From Fimbriiglobus sp043785105 (GTDB taxonomy: Bacteria; Planctomycetota; Planctomycetia; Gemmatales; Gemmataceae): a stretch of 64,000 bases of DNA. The stretch lies in assembly GCA_043785105.1 (NCBI GenBank), contig JAYVXO010000193.1, forward strand, positions 62,001 to 126,000, in the 5' to 3' direction. Each line of letters begins with the position of its first letter. Within the stretch, counting starts at the first letter, position 1. Positions 53,522 to 61,968 of the stretch are shown here, piece by piece. The position numbers and the translations under genes are program-made. The notes below the pieces were generated by a model, which saw nothing but the letters and a program-made list of their open reading frames with translations, made no database searches and was not told the DNA's origin.

Positions 53522-54676
53522 TTATTGCTGGCTCATGACGATGGCGATTGTCACACCGATCACGAACAAGACCGCCGCCGCGAGGACCGAAATCTTCAGC
53601 CAACTCCACGGTCGCACCCCGGAGACACGCCCGGTTTGGCCGTTGACGATCACTTGAAATGTTTTGTCGTGGTAGCGGTAAACGGCCACCCAGACCGGCA
53701 GCAGCAAATGCTTGAACGTGATCCCGGAGTACCGCGTTCGTTTGGTGCCGATCTGTTGGTGGTCCCCGCCAATGTCACGGCGGATCAGGCTGATGATTTC
53801 CGGCTCGATCAACTCCTTCGCCCTTATGAAACCGTCACGTAGCCCGATGGCGTACCGCTCCGTTTGAAAGCCGCTCAAGTAGCCCGCATTGAACGGCGCC
53901 AACTTCGGCAAGTGCCAATTGCCCAGGTCATCGAGACGTTCCGTTGGGATGCTTTTCGATCCACAGACTAGAACATCATCGAAGAAGTTTTGTACTTCCC
54001 CGGACACGCTCGACCACCGGGTTTGCACGACGGCCCGCGTCCGTTGTTCGGTGCGGCCATCCGACAGCGTCGCAGCGTAAGTTTGCGTCACCGTGTAGTT
54101 ATCGCCGCGCTGCCCGTCGTAGAAGGTATACGTCATCGTGTCGTAGGTCCAGTACGGCAGGTAGACGCCATTGAGTTGCCCAAGATTGGCGACCGACTTC
54201 AATTCCGAAGGCGCGAACCAGAGACCTTGTAGCCAAGTCGTGAACGCATTGCGTGCGGCCTTCAAATCAAGCTGAAACGGCACCACCGACTCCGGCGCGA
54301 TCATTCCCGTTACGACTTCCGGCTGCGTTTCCAGGTGCGTGGTGCAGAACGGGCAGCGATCGGTAGCGACCTTATCTTCGAGCAACACAATCGCACCACA
54401 TCCGGGGCACCGGGTTTGCGACGTGTGCCCTTCAATGGCTTTGCCCTTGCTCTCTTCTTTGTCGAGATACTCCTGATAATCCCGCTCCGCAATCTCCACC
54501 TTTTCGTCCCGCCGAATCACTTCCGTGAAGCCGCAGTACGGGCACTTCAACCCGCGCACCGCCGGATCCAAGTCGAGCCGCGCGCCGCAATTTTGACAGG
54601 GGAACTTCCGCCCCGAAGGCGGAGCCTTCGAGACGATCGGCGGTTTGACTTCGGGCGGTGGGGCCTTATCCGACAT
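53522..54676 (-). CDS. Zinc-ribbon membrane protein resembling YdjG
   Basis: The 384-residue protein has two N-terminal zinc ribbons: C27-x2-C30 with C45-x2-C48, and C90-x2-C93 with C108-x2-C111. The middle (about 130-340) is a beta-rich domain with YLPYWTYDTMTYTFYDGQRG. The C-terminus has one TM helix, ISVLAAAVLFVIGVTIAIV. This layout, a zinc-ribbon protein ending in a membrane helix and encoded near an SPFH protein, resembles Bacillus YdjG, which with YdjH and YdjI acts in membrane recruitment of PspA. The identity is inferred from architecture. It lies downstream of a lipoprotein and an SPFH gene on the same strand, but separated from them by a 204-nt gap with a palindrome. Confidence 0.65.
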   Translation of the reverse strand: MSDKAPPPEVKPPIVSKAPPSGRKFPCQNCGARLDLDPAVRGLKCPYCGFTEVIRRDEKVEIAERDYQEYLDKEESKGKAIEGHTSQTRCPGCGAIVLLEDKVATDRCPFCTTHLETQPEVVTGMIAPESVVPFQLDLKAARNAFTTWLQGLWFAPSELKSVANLGQLNGVYLPYWTYDTMTYTFYDGQRGDNYTVTQTYAATLSDGRTEQRTRAVVQTRWSSVSGEVQNFFDDVLVCGSKSIPTERLDDLGNWHLPKLAPFNAGYLSGFQTERYAIGLRDGFIRAKELIEPEIISLIRRDIGGDHQQIGTKRTRYSGITFKHLLLPVWVAVYRYHDKTFQVIVNGQTGRVSGVRPWSWLKISVLAAAVLFVIGVTIAIVMSQQ

Positions 54677-54711
54677 AAAAAACTACCAAACTAAAGGAAG
54701 ACGGGTTTTTC

Positions 54712-54874
54712 TCCCTCCCCGTCTACGGGGAGGGCCGGGGTGGGGTTCAAACCAGCCACACGCGACAAACACATCCCAGCTACGTGAGGTAGCGATCAAC
54801 CCCCCTCAGTCCCCCCGCACGCGGGGGGAAGGAAGAAGGAAGTCCCCTCTCCGAAACGGCGAGGGGAGATTCGA
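54712..54874. repeat. GC-rich palindromic intergenic element
   Basis: Hairpins CCCTCCCC/GGGGAGGG (near 54713-54733), CCCCCCGCACGCGGGGGG (near 54811-54828) and CCCCTCTCCGAAACGGCGAGGGG (near 54844-54866) lie in series, and the two flanks roughly pair with each other. The type, CCTCCCCGTCTACGGGGAGG next to CCGGGGTGGGG, is known as intergenic debris in many bacterial genomes. It separates the lipoprotein gene from the zinc-ribbon gene. Confidence 0.55.
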
Positions 54875-54880
54875 GGAGTG

Positions 54881-55345
54881 TCAATTCCCTAATTTGCCCA
54901 CGGCCTGACCGATCAGTTGGATGATTTTCAATCCTTCGGGTTGGTCCATTTTCTTGCCGAGTTCCTTGAGCATCGTCTTCCCTTTCTGAGCCTGTTTCGG
55001 GTCGGACTTCACAACCGAATTGCTCTTGTCCGAGACTGCCTTCGCCAAAAATCGTATGAGTTGTATATCTTTAAGAACGTCCTTTAAGAGCTGGTTTCGT
55101 TTTTCTTCAGAGAGGCTTGCGAAATCCGCCTCCCGTGCGTTCATCGGCGAGTTCTTCCCGAAGGCCGGGGAGAGATGCCAATCCGAATCGATGAACTTCT
55201 GAACAGATTCGTCCTGCTTGCCGTCCTTGAAATTAGCCAGGATTTGCTCCAACGGAGTCTTTGAGCTGCCTAGCCAACTACACCCGGCTAGAAAACAGGC
55301 GACGATCCCTGCGATACAAAGAACGGCTTTGGGTTGAAAACGCAC
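54881..55345 (-). CDS. Small lipoprotein
   Basis: The 154-residue protein has a lipoprotein signal CIAGIVACFLAGCSWLGSSK, with lipobox Cys at about residue 22. The mature part is charged and helical with no recognised domain, including FASLSEEKRNQLLKDVLKDI and a C-terminal GLKIIQLIGQAVGKLGN amphipathic helix. It lies 79 nt after the SPFH gene's stop and on the same strand, and may be cotranscribed with it. It could be the third component of the YdjG/YdjI-like group, but this is only positional. Confidence 0.65.
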   Translation of the reverse strand: MRFQPKAVLCIAGIVACFLAGCSWLGSSKTPLEQILANFKDGKQDESVQKFIDSDWHLSPAFGKNSPMNAREADFASLSEEKRNQLLKDVLKDIQLIRFLAKAVSDKSNSVVKSDPKQAQKGKTMLKELGKKMDQPEGLKIIQLIGQAVGKLGN

Positions 55346-55424
55346 GGCACTCTCCTCAATTTATCGTGTGGTGAAGTTGGGTTTGAGAGACTAAACGAAA
55401 CTGGTGACAGCTTCCCACTTCCCG

Positions 55425-56540
55425 TCACGATTTCGGCAACGCCGGTGGCACGGCCGCGAACAAACTTTGCAACTCCGCGATGCTGTCGGCGGCGGCCCAC
55501 TGCGTCATGCCTGCTTTCCAAGCTAAGGAACTGCGGATGACGCTCCCGTCGGCGATTTTGGTTGCCAGTGTCGGCAAATCAAACGGCCCGGCGGCGGCCC
55601 CGGCGATGGCGACGTGATACTTCGCCGCGGTCGGTAACGGCGGTGGAGCCGATGCCGTGGTCTGCGGGTTGGCCCCGGCACCGGCGGTCATCGCGTTGCC
55701 CATCTGTTGCCCCAACGCAATACCGGCCCCAAGCCCGACGCCCATTCCGGCGGCGCCACCGGGGTTTTGGGCGGCGTCGCGGATCGCTTCGGCGGACTGG
55801 AACTTCGTGTATTGATCGAGATTGCCCAGCACGCTCATCTGCGAACGCTTGTCGAGCGCCGCTTCGACTTCTGGTGGTAGGGAGATGTTTTCCACGAAAA
55901 ACTGGGTCAGCGAGATGCCCATCTTCGCCAGTTCCGGCGCGATCTTCACGAGTGCGAGTTGGCTGACTTTCTCGTAATTCCCGGCCAAATCCAGCATCGG
56001 AATCTTCGCCGCACCCATCGTATCGACGAACCGCGACACAATCGTGTTGCGGAACTGCGCGGTGATTTCATAGGCTTCAAGCGACGGGTCGGTGGCCACG
56101 ATTTCTTTGAGGAACGTCCCCGGATCGGTGATCTTGAAGGCGTAGTTGCCGAACGCCCGCACCCGGATCGGCCCGAACTCCGGGTCACGCATCATCACCG
56201 GGTTTTGTGTGCCCCACTTCTGGTCCGTCCACTGCCGCGTCGCAATGAAGTACACTTCGCACTTGAACGGGGATTCAAAGCCGTACTTCCACCCCAGAAT
56301 CGTGGACAAGATCGGCATGTTGTTGGTGTCGAGGGTGTACAGCCCCGGCGTCTTCACGTCCGCGAGTTGCCCTTCCTTCACGAACACCGCCGCCTGCCCT
56401 TCCCGGACAATCAGCTTCGCGCCGTTTTTGATTTCGTTCTTGTACCGGGTGAATCGGTACGCCAAGATTTCGTTTTGCGACGGCTCAGTCCACTCGATGA
56501 TGTCGAGCAATTCGCCGGTGACGCGGTCCCACAGACTCAT
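55425..56540 (-). CDS. SPFH-domain protein with C-terminal GYF_2-like domain (YdjI-like)
   Basis: The 371-residue protein starts MSLWDRVTGELLDIIEWTEP and continues to the SPFH core, ending near QNPGGAAGMGVGLGAG. Blocks such as LIVREGQAAVFVKEGQLADV, EFGPIRVRAFGNYAFKITDP, and GISLTQFFVENISLPPEVEA are typical of the virion-core-protein/YdjI subfamily. A Gly/Ala-rich linker is followed by a GYF_2-type domain (about 305-365) with WKAGMTQWAAADSIAELQSL, which binds proline-rich or phosphopeptides. No TM segment is seen, so membrane attachment is peripheral. It is the first gene of the SPFH - lipoprotein - zinc-ribbon set. Confidence 0.85.
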   Translation of the reverse strand: MSLWDRVTGELLDIIEWTEPSQNEILAYRFTRYKNEIKNGAKLIVREGQAAVFVKEGQLADVKTPGLYTLDTNNMPILSTILGWKYGFESPFKCEVYFIATRQWTDQKWGTQNPVMMRDPEFGPIRVRAFGNYAFKITDPGTFLKEIVATDPSLEAYEITAQFRNTIVSRFVDTMGAAKIPMLDLAGNYEKVSQLALVKIAPELAKMGISLTQFFVENISLPPEVEAALDKRSQMSVLGNLDQYTKFQSAEAIRDAAQNPGGAAGMGVGLGAGIALGQQMGNAMTAGAGANPQTTASAPPPLPTAAKYHVAIAGAAAGPFDLPTLATKIADGSVIRSSLAWKAGMTQWAAADSIAELQSLFAAVPPALPKS

Positions 56541-56759
56541 CGTGATCCCTCCGAACCCCAGCCAAGAAACGGAACGCCGATATTCTGCCGCCCGCCGCCC
56601 ACGTGGTGCAACACAATACCGCCGCTTGAGATGAATTCGTTCCTAATTGGGCCAGATTTTCCAAGTTCCCGCAAGAATGAAGAAATTTTCGATGACGGCC
56701 CCGTGTCGGTTACGGAGGTCGGGTGTCGCTAAAAGCACTGGAGGTCAAAAATAAGAATG
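56541..56759. other. Promoter side of the SPFH gene, no gene seen
   Basis: The 219-nt stretch upstream of the SPFH start, up to the nested palindrome, contains no supported reading frame or repeat. Confidence 0.45.
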
Positions 56760-57100
56760 TTCACCACAGAGACACAGAGCAATCCAATACGATTTCTTTC
56801 TTATCTGTGGGGTCTGGCAAAATTTTCGGGCACTCTGTAATCAACGGGTTTTCGGCCCTGAAAGGGACGTTCAGTCAGCCCAGGGCCATGCCCTGGGACC
56901 GGGCAACGATCCGGTTTTCGGACCTGTCTCGACCATTCCATCCCGACGAGGGCCACACGCATAGCCGTCCCTTCCCGCGTTCCCAGGGCATGGCCCTGGG
57001 CTGACAGAACGTCCCTTTCAGGGCCGAAAACCAAGAGAAATCACTTGCCCGAAAAATTTGCCAGACCCTACCTGTGGTTCTCTATGCCCTTTGTGGTGAA
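56760..57100. repeat. Palindromic element family A, copy 5, split by an inserted element
   Basis: Outer arms TTCACCACAGAGACACAGAG (56760-56779) and CTCTATGCCCTTTGTGGTGA (near 57080-57099) form one family A palindrome. Its middle is interrupted by the 250-nt element at 56809-57068. Removing that element and one copy of TA(T/C)CTGTGG would restore an uninterrupted palindrome like copies 2, 4 and 6. Confidence 0.85.
56809..57069. mobile_element. MITE-like inverted-repeat element inserted in a family A palindrome
   Basis: Terminal inverted repeats GGGTCTGGCAAAATTTTCGG (from about 56810) and, on the minus strand, GGGTCTGGCAAATTTTTCGG (ending about 57068) match with one difference. Long near-perfect subterminal arms follow: GGTTTTCGGCCCTGAAAGGG onward (from about 56847) and CAGCCCAGGGCCATGCCCTG on both sides. 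The flanks CTTATCTGTGG and TACCTGTGG share TA(T/C)CTGTGG, an apparent 9-bp target duplication. No transposase frame lies inside. Confidence 0.75.
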
Positions 57101-57252
57101 AATTGCATGTTCGCACCGCCAAGAATCTGGTTACACCCAGAAGGTTTGACCCGCACAATCCGGCTTGACAAGCTACCCCCGGTGTTGGCCACAATGCGGC
57201 GAACGGATTTGCGCACACGGATTTGCGCGGTGGTACGGCAGGAGGCCGGCTG

Positions 57253-58572
57253 ATGATTCCTTTGCTTGTGAAGAAGCTACTGGTGCGGTCGGGGATCGCA
57301 CGGCACTTGCCGATGACGGCGCGACTGACCGACGGCGGTTCGGAGCACGTCCACTACTATTCCGACAAAATCCTTGCGGCGCCGATTGCGGAACTGCGGG
57401 ATCCCGCCACCTTCCCGGAAATCGGCGGCATGGACGTGGTGAACCTGAACCTGGGTGCGCCGCAGTTCGATTCGCCCCTTTCCACTGGCAGACTCAGCGT
57501 CGATCGCCACGGCAAGCCGTCGGCGTGGGGCTTACCGGCACTTCGGGAGACGATTAGCGGGCACTATCGCCGTCGGGACAAGCGGTTCTTTGACCCGCGT
57601 GACGAAGTGTTTATCACCCACGGCGCGACCGGAGCCTATTCCGCCGTGTTGGATGCGTTCGTGAATCCCGGCGATCGGGTGGTGTTGTTCGACCCGTGTT
57701 CGCCGTTGTTTGCGGTGGGGGCGAAGTCGCGGCGGGCTTCCATTTCGTGGGTGACGACTACGACCGAGAACGGGATTTTGAAATACGACGCTGATACGCT
57801 ATCCGCCGCCCTGCGTGGGGCGAAATTGCTCGTGCTGGCCGACCCGACGAACCCGACCGGGGCGAGTTTTACGCCGGACGCGGTGGAACACCTGTTGTGG
57901 GCGGCGAGCCGTTCGGACGTGCTGATTTACCAAGACGAATCGTTCCGCCGATTCCGGTACGACGGCGCGAAGGGCACGTTGAATTCCCGCCCCGCTTCCT
58001 TCTGCCGCACGCTGAGTGCGGGTTCAATTACGCAAACCTACGGCCTCGGTTCTGCGCGGGTGGGGTGGCTAGCGGGGCCGCGGCATTTGATGAAAGCGTG
58101 CGCGTTGGCCGCGAACTTGTCAGCGCCTTTTGTGCCGACCGTTTGTCAGCAACTGGCGCTCCGAGAATTAGACGCCGAGGACGAACTCTTCGGCCCAGTC
58201 TTGGAGGAGTTCCGTGCCCGCCGTCGGTACACCGCCGACCGTCTCAAAACAATCGGGATCACCGCCGAAGCTCCCGCAAGTGGCTACTTCTTCTGGCTGG
58301 ATGTGTCCCAATTCAAATTAGACGGCCGCACGTTTGCGGAACGGCTGATGAAAGAGCATCGAGTGTTGGTCGGCCCCGGATGTGTGTTCGGCCCGAGTTC
58401 CGCGAATTCCGTGCGGCTCAGTTTTGCGATCGAAGATGGGCGATTACGCGAAGGGCTTGCGCGACTTGCGACATTCGTGGCCAAACTGCGTGGGCAAACG
58501 ACACCTGTTGTCAAACAGCAGGAGACGGCACCCGTGCTGAGTGAACGACCACCGACGTTCACGCGGGTTTAG
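57253..58572 (+). CDS. Class I/II aminotransferase-fold protein lacking the PLP lysine
   Basis: The 439-residue protein has the fold-type I aminotransferase layout: LRETISGHYRRRDKRFFDPR, TNPTGASF (N200 region), YQDES (D228, which would hold the PLP nitrogen) and a C-terminal SVRLSF with the carboxylate-binding Arg. The segment that carries the Schiff-base lysine, usually SxSKxxGLxGxRxGY, reads GSITQTYGLGSARVGW, with Gln261 (codon CAA) in the lysine position. Ordinary transamination would therefore be impossible. A GGAGG 7 nt before ATG 57253 fixes the start. It has no signal peptide. The final 30 residues are Pro/Thr/Gln-rich. It is likely a pseudo-enzyme or uses another chemistry. Confidence 0.85.
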   Translation: MIPLLVKKLLVRSGIARHLPMTARLTDGGSEHVHYYSDKILAAPIAELRDPATFPEIGGMDVVNLNLGAPQFDSPLSTGRLSVDRHGKPSAWGLPALRETISGHYRRRDKRFFDPRDEVFITHGATGAYSAVLDAFVNPGDRVVLFDPCSPLFAVGAKSRRASISWVTTTTENGILKYDADTLSAALRGAKLLVLADPTNPTGASFTPDAVEHLLWAASRSDVLIYQDESFRRFRYDGAKGTLNSRPASFCRTLSAGSITQTYGLGSARVGWLAGPRHLMKACALAANLSAPFVPTVCQQLALRELDAEDELFGPVLEEFRARRRYTADRLKTIGITAEAPASGYFFWLDVSQFKLDGRTFAERLMKEHRVLVGPGCVFGPSSANSVRLSFAIEDGRLREGLARLATFVAKLRGQTTPVVKQQETAPVLSERPPTFTRV

Positions 58573-58584
58573 TAGCGATTTGGC

Positions 58585-59079
58585 TCATCCGAACAGCAAC
58601 AGCACATTCCACGGCGGGGTTTGGTCGAACTCGCAGCCGACTTCGTAGTGCGGGCCGGTGTTGCGGCAACTTCGCACGATCACCGTGACCCACGGCACCG
58701 TCGTGGGCGCATTGATGGCCCGGACTTGAACGGCGGTACCGGGTGCCAATGCGGCCCCGGTGGCAATTCGCAGGCCGCCCGTCGAGCGATCCAGCACGTA
58801 GCCGTTCTCCGTACCCGCTTTCAGCGTCGATGCGGCAATCGTAATCTTGACCGGGGAACCTTCCCGGCGGAGCGAGTTCCGTCGGTTGGCGAACGACTGT
58901 TCGTCATTTTCCCAATCGCCAGGGCGACTGAGTTCAATGGGCGGGATCGGGTTCCGTGGCCCTCGTTTGCGAAGCGCCAGGATCGTGATTACGACTAGCC
59001 CCACCAAGCAACCAATCGCAATTGGCGAGTAGGGGAGAATGGATTCGATATTCACGGCGAATAGGGTACTCGCAAGCAT
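58585..59079 (-). CDS. PilZ-domain protein with N-terminal TM anchor
   Basis: The 164-residue protein has one N-terminal TM helix (PIAIGCLVGLVVITILAL, about 19-36), followed by a PilZ domain. The c-di-GMP-binding motifs are ANRRNSLRREG (RxxxR-like, about 65-75) and DRSTGGLRIATG (D/NxSxxG, about 97-108). The rest forms the six-strand barrel GTAVQVRAINAP. It probably senses cyclic di-GMP at the membrane. It converges with the aminotransferase-fold gene (12-nt gap). No cyclase or phosphodiesterase gene lies nearby. Confidence 0.82.
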   Translation of the reverse strand: MLASTLFAVNIESILPYSPIAIGCLVGLVVITILALRKRGPRNPIPPIELSRPGDWENDEQSFANRRNSLRREGSPVKITIAASTLKAGTENGYVLDRSTGGLRIATGAALAPGTAVQVRAINAPTTVPWVTVIVRSCRNTGPHYEVGCEFDQTPPWNVLLLFG

Positions 59080-59321
59080 GGGACCACCACCTCGGGGAAG
59101 GGTTTGACGCCTTCAAACAGCCGAGTTTCAGCCTTGGGAATCGGTCCGCCCGATTCACCGGATCCGTCTGTTGCAAATCTATAACACAACTGGCGTCGCG
59201 GTGGCAATTTGTACGGGTTTGTATGAAAACTCTGGAAATGGCACGACCCGGACTGGTGCCCGGATCGTGAAGTTTGTTGGCGGAGCGAAATGTTGTAACC
59301 ACAACAGTACAGCAGTCCGGA

Positions 59322-60434
59322 CTAACGCATCCGTTGATACGAAGTTGGCACACCCTGCGTACCGCTGCTTGGCGTGGTGCCGGGCGTCGAACCGAGGCGG
59401 AAGGTCATCTTCTCCCCGCTGACGGTGGTTTCGACTTTGCCCCAGTTGTACGTGAACGCCACTTTGCCGGTCACGATCACTTGGCCGGTTCCGGGGATGA
59501 CGCTGAGTTCATCACAAGTTCCTTCACCACCCGGCGTAATGAACGTGACTTTGCCACCCGCCCGCATCGTGGACATGTTCGCGCCGGAGTCCGACGGCGA
59601 CTTCACTTCGACCTTGTCCGAGATCACCTTCAAGTAAATGTCGTCGCCGTCCTTGACTTCAAACCGGGGCCGTTCGTCGCCCATGTGCAACAAAACTTTC
59701 AGCTTCTTCTCCAAGTTGCGTGCCGGTTCGCTTGGCGCCTCAGTCGGAATCGCTTGGGCGCGGGGTTCCCAAGTCGGTGTTGTTGGAACCGGCGGGGTCG
59801 GTTTGGCGAGCGGCGGTTGCGTCGCTGGAATTCGTGGTATCTCTTGCGCGACAACGGCGGCTTGCACCGGAACCGGAGCCGATGGTGTCGGGATTCGTTC
59901 GATAACAATCGGTGCAGGGATTGTTGGCGGTGCAGGGGTCGGTGTGACTGCAACAGGTTCTGGGAATGATGGAAGCGTAAATCCACTGACGGGATTGGCC
60001 GGGATCGGTAGAGGTTGTGGCGTAGGAAGTCTTAAAGGTTCGGTACCCAGACTTGGTATCTTATGTTCGATCACATGCTCTTTGAATTGCGAAAATACTG
60101 GCTCGCTTAGCCCGATCGTTGGCGGCAACGGAACCGCTATGAGCGGCGCGGGTGCAGCACTTAGCCCCGGAAGCGATGGTGTGTTGATGTCCGGGATCAC
60201 CGGGATGACTGCGGGGGCCGGGATCATCGGTGCGCCGGACATCGGCACATCGGCGACTTTTGGCACCGGGATCGGGATCGGCGGTTCTTGGTACACGACC
60301 CGAGCAACCTGATGCGGTTTGCCGGGGGTACACGAGACGATGCCATTCTGCGATGGCACGTCCGCAACAGCCGCAAGGCCACCGAGAGACAATCCCAGTG
60401 TGCCAATTAACAATTTCCAACGTGTTCGGTTCAT
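59322..60434 (-). CDS. Exported proline-rich protein
   Basis: The 370-residue protein has signal sequence LLIGTLGLSLGGLAAVADV and about 200 residues of Pro/Ile/Val-rich low-complexity sequence (PIPIPVPKVADVPMSGAP). The C-terminal folded part (about 250-360) has RARF-like strands ARNLEKKLKVLLHMGDERPR, DDIYLKVISDKVEVKSPSDS and TCDELSVIPGTGQVIVTGKV, ending WGKVETTVSGEKMTFRLGS. These last strands resemble LptA/OstA or phage-adhesin beta repeats but the match is not firm. The likely place is the cell envelope. Function unknown. Confidence 0.6.
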   Translation of the reverse strand: MNRTRWKLLIGTLGLSLGGLAAVADVPSQNGIVSCTPGKPHQVARVVYQEPPIPIPVPKVADVPMSGAPMIPAPAVIPVIPDINTPSLPGLSAAPAPLIAVPLPPTIGLSEPVFSQFKEHVIEHKIPSLGTEPLRLPTPQPLPIPANPVSGFTLPSFPEPVAVTPTPAPPTIPAPIVIERIPTPSAPVPVQAAVVAQEIPRIPATQPPLAKPTPPVPTTPTWEPRAQAIPTEAPSEPARNLEKKLKVLLHMGDERPRFEVKDGDDIYLKVISDKVEVKSPSDSGANMSTMRAGGKVTFITPGGEGTCDELSVIPGTGQVIVTGKVAFTYNWGKVETTVSGEKMTFRLGSTPGTTPSSGTQGVPTSYQRMR

Positions 60435-60592
60435 AATCCTTTACTCCCGATGGGGGCGGCGGCATCCTGTGCTGCCACGGGCGACGGAAAATAGCACCAC
60501 CGCGCCCCCCTGTCTGCGCCAATTTGGGCAACCTCGACGGCAAGAAGTTCGACTGGTATGATCCAGGTTGATGACCCCATCAGGAGGAACCC

Positions 60593-60838
60593 GTGCCAAC
60601 CATCACCATCCCCGACGACACGTACCAACGACTCCAACTCAAAGCGGCACGACTGCACATTAGCGTCGAACACCTCATTGCCCCGGCACTGCAACAAGTG
60701 GCTGACGACGAACCGGGTGCCCCGCTTTCTGGGGACGCTTGGCGGGCCGAACTTGAGGCATGGAGGCAAGAGGCCGCAAGCCGTGACAGTCGCTACCCGA
60801 CTGACCATGTCCTCGATGTCAGCCGCGAGGCGATGTAA
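60593..60838 (+). CDS. RHH-type antitoxin (VapB-like)
   Basis: The 81-residue protein starts at GTG 60593 after a strong AGGAGG at 60582-60587. The N-terminal PTITIPDDTYQRLQLKAARL, HISVEHLIAPALQQVADDE has the ribbon-helix-helix pattern, and the C-terminal DHVLDVSREAM resembles the toxin-binding tail of VapB antitoxins. The TAA stop overlaps an ATG (TAATG) that would begin the cognate toxin, but that frame ends after 17 codons. It is probably a left-over antitoxin of a broken module. Confidence 0.7.
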   Translation: MPTITIPDDTYQRLQLKAARLHISVEHLIAPALQQVADDEPGAPLSGDAWRAELEAWRQEAASRDSRYPTDHVLDVSREAM

Positions 60839-60891
60839 TGCTTCTTGACCCGAACATGGTCGCGGGTTCGGCTATCCCTCCAAGTCCTTGA
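60838..60891 (+). pseudogene. Relic start of a PIN-domain (VapC-like) toxin
   Basis: The frame overlaps the antitoxin stop by one base and encodes MLLDPNMVAGSAIPPSP before a TGA. MLLDxNxV is the usual PIN-domain opening (MLLDTNVV), including the first metal-binding Asp. Nothing PIN-like follows in any frame up to the dehydrogenase at 60967, so most of the toxin is deleted. Confidence 0.5.
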
Positions 60892-60966
60892 CCAATCGTA
60901 GCGTCCACGTTTCCACGGCTATAATCAACTCCATCTCACAACAATTGGCACGCGGGGTTCTGCGAT

Positions 60967-61947
60967 ATGGCTCGTCCAAAAGTGTTTGTGGCGCGGCGTA
61001 TCCCGGATGTGGGATTGAAGCTCCTCGAAGCGAATTTCGACGTTGATGTTTGGCCGGAACGGCTGCCGCCTTCTGCCGACGTGTTGCGTGTCAAGGTGCG
61101 GGATTGTGACGGTCTGCTCTCTTTGTTGACGGACAAAGTGGATGTGGCACTGTTGGCAGCGGCGCCGCGATTGAAGGTGGTCAGTAATTTCGCGGTCGGG
61201 TTCAACAACGTTGATGTGGCCGCTTGCACGGCGCGCAAAATCCCGGTCGGCAACACCCCCGGCGTGCTGACCGAAGCGACCGCTGACATCGCGGTGACAC
61301 TGCTCCTGGCCGCCGCCCGACGACTGGGCGAAAGCGCAACCGATGCGAAAGAAGGTCGCTGGTACACCTGGGAACCGCTCGGGTGGCTGGGCGCGGATTT
61401 GAAGGGTCGAACCCTGGGGATTGTCGGCATGGGCCGCATCGGTTTTGCGACTGCGAAGCGGTTGCACCACGGTTGGGGAATGAAAGTTCTCTACACCGCA
61501 CGCACGGCCAAACCAGATGCGAATCGGGAACTTCAGGCCACACACGTGGACCTCGACACGCTACTTGCGGAGGGCGATTTTGTCTCAGTCCACGCCGATC
61601 TAAACCCGACGACGCAGGGGCTATTCAGCACCGAACAGTTCGCCAAAATGAAACGCAGTGCCGTGTTCATTAACACGAGTCGTGGCCCGCTTGTCGATCA
61701 AGTGGCGTTGGCGGATGCGCTGCGGCGGAACGTGATCTTTGCTGCCGGGCTGGATGTCACCGACCCCGAACCGTTGCCGCCGAATCACGAACTTTACCAG
61801 CTCCCGAACTGTGTGATCGCGCCGCACATTGCCAGTGCCACCATCGACACCCGCAACGCGATGGCCACGATCGCCGCGCAGAACCTGATCGCCGGTCTCG
61901 AAGGCCGCAAACTGGTACACTGCGTGAATCCCGAAGTCCAAGTTTGA
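60967..61947 (+). CDS. D-2-hydroxyacid dehydrogenase (glyoxylate/hydroxypyruvate reductase type)
   Basis: The 326-residue protein has both domains of the family. The NAD-binding motif LGIVGMGRIGFATAKRLHH is GxGxxG at about residues 155-160. Catalytic residues appear as FINTSRGPLVDQVALADALR (Arg), and VIAPHIASATIDTR with the His of the family; GLDVTDPEPLPP contains the Glu region. The N-terminal catalytic part starts RPKVFVARRIPDVGLKLLE. It reduces a 2-keto acid such as glyoxylate or hydroxypyruvate with NADH or NADPH. A family A palindrome lies 22 nt after the stop. Confidence 0.92.
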   Translation: MARPKVFVARRIPDVGLKLLEANFDVDVWPERLPPSADVLRVKVRDCDGLLSLLTDKVDVALLAAAPRLKVVSNFAVGFNNVDVAACTARKIPVGNTPGVLTEATADIAVTLLLAAARRLGESATDAKEGRWYTWEPLGWLGADLKGRTLGIVGMGRIGFATAKRLHHGWGMKVLYTARTAKPDANRELQATHVDLDTLLAEGDFVSVHADLNPTTQGLFSTEQFAKMKRSAVFINTSRGPLVDQVALADALRRNVIFAAGLDVTDPEPLPPNHELYQLPNCVIAPHIASATIDTRNAMATIAAQNLIAGLEGRKLVHCVNPEVQV

Positions 61948-61968
61948 TCTGGCGTTCTCAAAAAGAAT

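Noticed and set aside
54700..54880. CRISPR-like short repeats
   Set aside because: The motifs are stem-loops of different sequence without regular spacers, so this is a palindromic intergenic element, not a CRISPR array.
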